Of a stretch of DNA of 64,000 nucleotides, positions 57,724-64,000 are shown in pieces (position 1 is the first letter of the stretch; each line of letters begins with the position of its first letter). This stretch comes from Acridotheres tristis (lineage: Eukaryota > Chordata > Aves > Passeriformes > Sturnidae): NCBI GenBank assembly GCA_037013685.1, contig CM072892.1:3782001-3846000 (forward strand), written 5' to 3'. The notes under the pieces are model-generated. The model saw only the letters and a program-made list of their open reading frames with translations, was not told the DNA's origin and searched no databases. Made by a program: the position numbers and the translations under genes.

Positions 57724-58739
57724 GTAAGTATTAGTTTTATTGTTTAATCAATGCTCTCATTAACAGTTTTAGGAATTAAGGAAGTTTAATTAAGCATGGA
57801 GTAAAGTAGATTAATTTATTTTCAAACCACAGTTTTTACTAACTTATAAGTACAGCACGCGACAATTTACTTCAAGTTTTAAATCCAATTAAACTAAATT
57901 ATAAAGCAAAGGCTTTACTGTATATACAGTAGCTGGCTTATTATCAACCCAAATTTTGTATAAGCTGGGGAGAATAAAATAAATCGGGTTAACAATTTTA
58001 ATAAGTTTTATTATTTAATAAACTTTATTATGGTGCATGATCCCTTTAGGCAAGACCTTAGGACTGTCAGCGTGGTGGTAATCCGATAGCAGTGTGGTCT
58101 TTCAACTTGCTAACCAATAAAATAGTTGAGAAGCTCCTTTTTAAAAAAAAAATAAATAAAAGGAAAAAAACCACCAAACAACAGCCTTTTGAATGACCCT
58201 AATATACTGTGAACCCAAACAAGGAGCCCTTTAAGGCACGCTAATGAAACGTGGCACCTCCTTTTCCTCGCCGCCTCATTATTATGGACGAGGCGTGGAG
58301 CCAGATCCACGGAGGAAAAATAATCTCTGTGGGGCTGGGATGGGCACTGAGGGTGGGGATGGGCACTGGGGGTTAGGATGGGTACCAGGGTTGGGATGGG
58401 CACCAGGGATGGGGATGTGTTCCAGGGATTGGGATGGGTACCAGGGATTGGGATGGGTACCAGGAGTGGGGATAGGTACTGGGATTTAGGATGGGTACTG
58501 GGGTTGGGGATGGGTACCAGGGATTGGGATGGGTACCAGGAGTGGGGATAGGTACTGGGATTTAGGATGGGTACTGGGGTTGGGGATGGGTACCAGGGAT
58601 TGGGACTGGGATTGGGACAGGTACTGGGGGTGGCTGGGGGAGTGGAGCCGCTCAGGGCTGCCCTGCTCCCATTCCCATCCTCTCCCTCTCCCATTCCGAG
58701 CCTCTCCCCCTTTCCAACCCCGTGTCCCTCTGTCCCTAG
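57724..58739 (+). other. TMEM260: TMEM260 intron 2
   Basis: The first 600 bases are AT-rich, unique and look like a conserved non-coding block, with many TAAT and ATTA cores and a TAATCCGATA site at 58,079-58,088. The right third is a G-rich minisatellite (58,335-58,630). A pyrimidine-rich acceptor tract of about 80 bases precedes exon 3. Confidence 0.75.
58335..58630 (+). repeat. Intron 2 minisatellite, 19-base units in a 76-base higher-order period
   Basis: A G-rich unit of about 19 bases (GGGATGGGTACCAGGGATT and variants with ACTGGG or CACTGG) is repeated about 15 times. CAGGAGTGGGGATAGG occurs at 58,461 and again at 58,537, giving a 76-base, four-unit superrepeat. Its reverse strand accounts for most of a spurious 298-residue minus-strand open frame. 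Confidence 0.88.
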
Positions 58740-58888
58740 GTCGCCCACCCTCCGGGCTACCCCCTGTTCACGCTGCTGGCCAAAGTGGCCACGGGGCTGC
58801 CCTGCGGCTCCCCCGCCTTCCGAGTCAATCTCCTCTGCGGCTTGGTGGGAGCAGCTGCTGCCTCTTTGCTTTTTTGCACGGTTTTCAG
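58740..58888 (+). CDS. TMEM260: TMEM260 coding exon 3
   Basis: This exon enters in phase 0 after the acceptor CTGTCCCTAG|G and encodes 49 codons plus two bases, leaving phase 2 at the donor AG|GTAAAG. It begins [10 protein letters not shown], the most recognisable motif of the DUF2723 glycosyltransferase family. A hydrophobic stretch, [10 protein letters not shown], follows. After RVNLLCG there is a second hydrophobic, alanine- and leucine-rich segment ending in CTVF, which would be membrane helices of the GT-C fold. The frame is the third one at this locus; longer open frames in the other two frames are shadows. A 19-base-unit minisatellite ends about 110 bases upstream. The next exon, expected to carry the WQWS-type motif as I recall the family, was not found before the right edge. 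Confidence 0.93.
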
Positions 58889-61800
58889 GTAAAGTTCTCG
58901 GGGATGCTTTTTTCCTTGGCTTCGTGGTGCTTCCCCAGCGGCTCGGGACGTGCCCCAAGGCTCCCTCTGCTCCCTGCTGGCCTTCAGACCAGCGTTCCCC
59001 CCCCATTCCCTAATTAGTTCCTCTGATTAACCTAACAGTAACTTAATCTGAATTTGACCTTCTTTCCCCGCATAAAAGCCTACCCCCTCTTTTATTTCCC
59101 CCCCACCCCTTTTCTTTTCTGTTAAATAATAATAATAGCAGTAATAAAAAGTGCGCCCTTTCCCTTGCCCAGCCGTGACAGGTTGTTCAGGCTCATTATC
59201 ACAAATCACCGCTCGGTTTAACTAACCAGAACTAATGAAGTTTGTCGTTCTCGAAAGATGCAGATGGTCTGTTTAAATTAACAGGATGAGCTTCACCTAT
59301 CGGGAAACGGTGAACTTGGTTTAATTGCAGCTCCCGGCGGAGGTGGGTGGGCAGTTGCCTGCCCGTGGTACCCGAGGAGCAGGGAGAGCATCCCTGCCTT
59401 CCCCCGGGGCTGCGGGGAATGTCCGGAGCCTCCTCCCCGGACCTCTAACCTGGGGACGACAGGGAACAATCGGGATGCTCACGTGCTTGTGGGGTTTTTT
59501 TGTTAACCCTGCTCGTCTTTGATGTGCAAGTTCTGGCTGCTCTTAACCTCAGCCTGACCCATATTTGAGAGGATTATGGCAGCCCGTATAAACAATTTCT
59601 GATGTTCTTTTGCAGGGAAAATAGGGCACGTTTTGAGGCTGCGGATGGTATCGGGGCGCTGGGGGATGAGACGGGGCTCTTCCCGACCGGGATTATTTTG
59701 ACAAAAGCCCTTTTCTCCCACCCCTCAGGAAAACCTTCCCAGAGAGTGAAAGCAACCTAGAAATAAAAGCAGGAATAAATGGGGAGGTGGTGGGGAGCAG
59801 ATTCTGTGCAGCCTGAGAGCCCTGAGCTCACTTAAACTTGGTTCCACAGCATCCACCTTCCTCTGCTGAAGATTTTTTGCACGTCACCTTGCACACAGCA
59901 TCAGCTCCAAAGCACACCTACCGGAATTGCTTGAGTACTTCCTAAATATTTCTGTAGGCATTTAAAGTGGTTGCTTTCACTGGTGGCTAATACATGTAAT
60001 TAAGCCGGCGTTATTTAATTTAATATCCTGTATTTCACAGCCTGTTTGGGAGGCTGGAAGTGGCGCTGCCCTCCCGTGCACGGCGCCCGGAGCAGCATCA
60101 GAGCACAGCTCCATTCTGTTAAAAACTCCTGCGAGGAGTTGCTGGAGGTTTTCTATATTTGGTTCTGGTTCCTTTTTTAATGATGGTTATTCCCATGATT
60201 GCAGTTGTTTGGGAGATCTTCCCCAGTTTTTAGTTTGAACCGCAGAGTGACAGTTCCTTGTGTGCCCGCTCTGTGCTTTGGAAATGATGCAGTCATTCCT
60301 TTAGAGAAATAAGGGTACAGGAGAGAAATGACAGGCTGAATTGGAGAATTATTTGGGGAATTACTTTAGCACTTCTGAAGGTTTAGGTGTTTTGTTGTTG
60401 TTTAATTGGATTTGGAAGACGGCGCTTCTATCAAATTCAGAATTTGCATGAAGGAACGGAAAATGTGGAAGTGAGAGATGATAAAAACTATTAAGACTTA
60501 CAGAAATTATTTCAGAGATACTGACAGGATCGATTATTCAGCCTAGTAGTGTTTGATTTTTATTTTTTTTTTAAATAATTGTAAGGTCAGTTTTATTTCC
60601 AAATTACAGTGTTACATTTTTCCTTTCAAGCACCTTAAAACTGATTTATTTTTTGGGATATTCATTTGGCTAAAAAAAAAAAAAGGAAAAAATATTGCTT
60701 TTTAATTTACTTTTATAAGAAAAAAATTAGGAGGTGCTCACTGGCACTGTCTGCTTGAAGCTGTAGCAGTCTGAGAGTCATGTGGTGTGTTTTAAACTGG
60801 GCTCACAAAGAGACTAAACGGGTCTATCAAATCCCCCCTCATTTTTGTGTTCAAATAAAATTATCCTGTGGGATGACACCTACAAGGTACCAGTGGCAAA
60901 ACCAGCACCTGCTCCTCTTGCCATGCGAAACGTGGATGTTAATATGAAAATATGTAGATGTTAGGAGTACAAATAATTGATGAAGTAACACATCCTTCGG
61001 GAGCAACACGGTTCAAGTGGCAAATCTGCCTGCTCAAACAATAGCCACCCTCCAGCCGGGAGGAAGCCATCTCTATGGAAATGGGGCTGACGCTGCCCTA
61101 TTGATCGAGTGAAGAAGACATTATACAATGTCAGTTGGGTTGTTACAATTTCATTTGTCGTCTGACCTGAACTTAACCTCTAAAACCTCTCTTTTCTCCC
61201 CGCCAGCCGGGCAGGGTTGCTGTTTACCCTCGCACGGGGTTTTGCTGTGCCTCCCTCTCTCCCTCCCAGCATCCCCGTACAGTAAATATCTCCCTTTTTT
61301 CCCCCTTTCTTTTTTGGTTTTGTTTTGTTTTATAAAATTCCCCATTGATTCTTTTTGTTTGAGTCATTTCCCGGAGTTTATTCCTCGGCAGGTCGGGACG
61401 ATTTTATTGCTCAAGGGGAAGAGTCGCCGCTCCCTCTGTGGTGTTTGGGATGTTGTGGCACGTGCGGGATTAGGGTGGAATTTATTCCTTGAGCAGATTT
61501 CTCCTTTGCCAGGTGACGGCTGGCGGGATGCTCCGTGCAGGCAGCGCGGGGGTCGAGAGGAAGCAGCCGCCGCACCACGTCTGTTTGTTAATTTTTATTG
61601 TGTTGTAATATATGATGTTACTCGTTTAATGACATTATTTTTTAAAGCCTGGATTGTTCTTCTCGAAGCAAAAAATTGTGTCGCAGCACATTGGTGCAGA
61701 AAGCCTTTTTGTCAGTAATCCAGACTATCGCAGAACGAGCCCTTTGCTCCTTTCAGTTACTTCTCAAGTATGGATTCCTCCCCCCCGCACAGTCTTAATA

Positions 61801-64000
61801 AATTCTTGTAACTATTGTAAAATGCCATTTACAAAGAGTTTTCTCGGACTGCTTGTAACTGACACAAATAATTCATCTTTGTTTTGGAGGAGGGGGGGAG
61901 CTGCTTTATGTTTTTAGGACTCAGCGAGTGCAGCTCTAGGATTGTTTCTTTAAACAACTATTTATTTGTTTTACTGTGGGAGGCAAAGCATAGCAAGTTT
62001 ACAAAGTAAACCAATTATCTTCTTATAATATGATTGCCAAAGTGTCATTTTCTGCACAGGGGATGCATTCTTTGCATTCTCTGCTGCAAAGAGAAATAGG
62101 AAGCTTTCCCCTGCTCTAAGTGCATTTTTTTTTTCAGTGTATACCTTTCGTAGTTTGGCTGTTTTGGGGTTTCTAAATACACAAAGCTGTTTTTTGTTGC
62201 AGAGGCATTAGCAGAGTGGACGGTGTCATTGCCCTGGTATTTGTAGGAAGTTTTTGCCAGCTTTTTTCTGGCTGAGTTAGGCACAGGTTTTTGAAAAGGG
62301 GGAAGATGTTGCATTAAATTTAGCAGTTCACATCTCTCTGGTTTGCTGTTCTGGGTATCATATTAACTTTTGGATTAATATGTTATACATCTGTATTTTT
62401 ATGTATCTGTTATATTTTAAATATATATATTTGTATTCCCTGCCCACTGAACCTTCCAGGCAACAGACTGTGAGTGTATATAAAACCCAGAGCCAACTCT
62501 TCTCCCACCGCCAACAAAAAGGAGAATTAGGCATGTTGGATAATGAAATAATCAAAATTATTCCATCATTTTGAAATCATTGGGATGTTTTGGAAGTGGC
62601 ACTTGACTCTCCTGATGGCACTGAGCGTCCTGGCTCCCAGGGTGTGTGTCCTGGAGCTCTTGTGGGAAGGTCCCTGTGGAGGACCAGGAGGATCAGTGAC
62701 CTTCATGGCCATTTCAGATGATGACTGATGCTCCCTTAAAACTGCTCTGTGCTGGGAAAAGTTGTGTGCTGGCCCTGAGGAGTGAGGAAATGCTCCACAT
62801 CCCTGGGGTACACGGGTTTGCCAGAGCAGGATTCATCCCTGAACGCTCTGACCCCTTTTTTTGTGGATGTGACTTGGGGAAGATGGAGGGATGAGAGAGG
62901 AGCCAGTGCCCGCTCAACCAGAGTGAGAAATTAAGAAATTTGGGGAAGGAGGAATCTCCTTACAGGGCGTGTTGGGGTTTTTCCAGATTACAGATTATTG
63001 TAGATTATCTCTGTTGTAGCACAGCAGGAACGTCTCAGGCATTTGGAAAGCAGCTGTGCTTAGCGAGAAGTAGTTACAAAGTTTAGGGAGGGAGAGGAGA
63101 AAGGAATGTACTCAGGTACTAATTTGCTTTTAGAAAATCTACCGTGACCTCTGGCTAATTGATCACATACCTGTTTTTATTTTTTTTTTCCCCACTTGTC
63201 CCCAGAATAAACCGGCGCTGAGTTCAGTCTGTTTGAAGACGCTGCCAAATCTGTTCATTTGCATTTGGCTCTAAAGTAGGCACACGAGGCTGCAGTAACT
63301 CTGCTTCATTTTGAAAAGGGGAGCGGGGGGAGAAGAAAAAGCAGGGCAAAAAAACTCTTTTTTTTTCTTTTTCTTTTTCTTTTTTTTTTTTTTAAAGACT
63401 GAAGAGTCTTTTCTGACAGCTAGTCAGAGTTAGAATTAGTTCAAGGAAATGTTAATAATGCACTGCCTGGCTTAATCCCTTTGATATCACCAGGTATCCT
63501 CCTGTTCATGGGTTAATTGCTTTAAAAGCGGAGGCAATATTCTGAGCGGTGGGCCGCTTCACCTTTTCACAGCTGTTACCATTGAGTGACAACTAAATCC
63601 CATGTGTAAGATGAGGAAGAGCTCAATCTCCAATTGGGAGAAAATTTATGTAAACCGCAATCCCTTCAGAATGTGCGGAAGTCACAGACTTTCTTGATTT
63701 ACTCTGCTTTTCCCAGAAAGCTCCATTGTTCCCTTCCCTAAGTCCCATCAACCCTTTGTAGCAGAATATCACAGCGGCGGCAGATAGCTTGAAATATATA
63801 AATGCTATCATAGCTCTGATTAATAGCGGCGCTTATGAGTCAAGTCTGATAACGGAGCAGCTCTCCACTCAATTTCAGATACCGCTAATGGAATCTGTCT
63901 CCTGCAATTGTAATGTGAGAAGGGCTAATTTGCCATGGAGCTTGGAGCTGTCACCAGCCGGGGATTGGGGGGTCAGATGGGAGCTGCCAGGTTTTTGCCC
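58889..64000 (+). other. TMEM260: TMEM260 intron 3 (partial)
   Basis: No exon was found here. Several stretches look like unique, slowly evolving non-coding sequence: 59,200-59,340, 59,960-60,120, 60,900-61,130, 61,560-61,900 and 63,400-63,960. Simple T-rich runs occur at 60,556-60,580 and 63,355-63,395. No CR1 copy was recognised, in contrast to the intergenic part. Confidence 0.6.
63473..63485 (+). promoter_or_regulatory. Overlapping OTX-type and TCF/LEF-type motifs (putative)
   Basis: TAATCCC (63,473-63,479), the OTX/PITX core, shares its last C with CTTTGAT (63,479-63,485), the TCF/LEF core. It sits in a 560-base unique, AT-rich, conserved-looking block (63,400-63,960) in TMEM260 intron 3. 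Motif presence is certain; function is inferred. Confidence 0.35.

Larger units (their letters stand above)
52760..64000 (+). other. TMEM260: TMEM260 gene body, 5' part, continuing past the right edge
   Basis: The gene runs left to right. Three coding exons are visible, with introns of 4,697 bases (52,995-57,691) and 1,016 bases (57,724-58,739) and a third intron of more than 5.1 kb. The exons total 341 coding bases, about 113 residues, against roughly 700 for the full family protein, so most of the gene lies outside the window. The left limit given here is the first in-frame ATG; the transcription start is not determinable by eye but should lie in the CpG island just upstream. Confidence 0.85.

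Noticed and set aside
58110..59006. 298-residue minus-strand open frame, the longest in the window
   Set aside because: Most of it is the reverse strand of the intron 2 minisatellite and of TMEM260 exon 3. The Pro/Ser/Asn repeats come from the 19-base unit.
58889..64000. Search for TMEM260 exon 4
   Set aside because: No stretch encoding the expected next motif with correct phase and splice sites was found, so it probably lies beyond the right edge.

Overview
The window looks like avian nuclear DNA, and a passerine is my best guess. At least 25 fragments of chicken-repeat-1 (CR1) LINEs are scattered through it, recognisable by their 3' end, which on the + strand reads as a GGTTTGGGTTGGAAGGGACC-like string followed by CCATGGGCAGGGACACC. 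There are also two retroviral-type solo LTRs, many microsatellites, and one vertebrate multi-exon gene with short exons. There are no operons, rRNA genes, tRNA genes or CRISPR arrays.

Layout. Positions 1 to about 52,440 are intergenic. This part holds CR1 pieces, LTRs at about 500-870 and 19,922-20,300, polypyrimidine tracts (3,530-3,841 and 12,440-12,780), an extreme AT-only tract (21,923-22,530), and blocks of unique AT-rich sequence with many homeodomain-type TAAT cores that look like conserved non-coding elements. The only gene-like signal here is a weak minus-strand candidate at about 47.7-49.3 kb, where two open frames are joined in phase by good splice sites.

From about 52,440 a CpG-rich, TATA-less promoter leads into the first three coding exons of TMEM260 on the + strand: 52,835-52,994, 57,692-57,723 and 58,740-58,888. 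The three exons are phase-compatible and together encode the N-terminus of the DUF2723 / GT-C fold: a first membrane segment, the acidic GGDAGEL motif, HPPGYPLF, and two further hydrophobic stretches. The gene runs off the right edge inside intron 3.

Context. TMEM260 is the ER protein O-mannosyltransferase for IPT domains of plexins and the MET/RON receptors. In vertebrates it lies between PELI2 and OTX2. If synteny holds, the 52 kb to the left is the PELI2-TMEM260 interval and the introns may carry OTX2-region regulatory elements. Several bicoid-class (OTX-type) motifs were noted with that in mind. I found no undescribed biological system. The most useful leads are the minus-strand candidate transcript, the K50 homeodomain palindrome, the hexanucleotide-derived N-terminus of TMEM260, and two minisatellites inside its introns.
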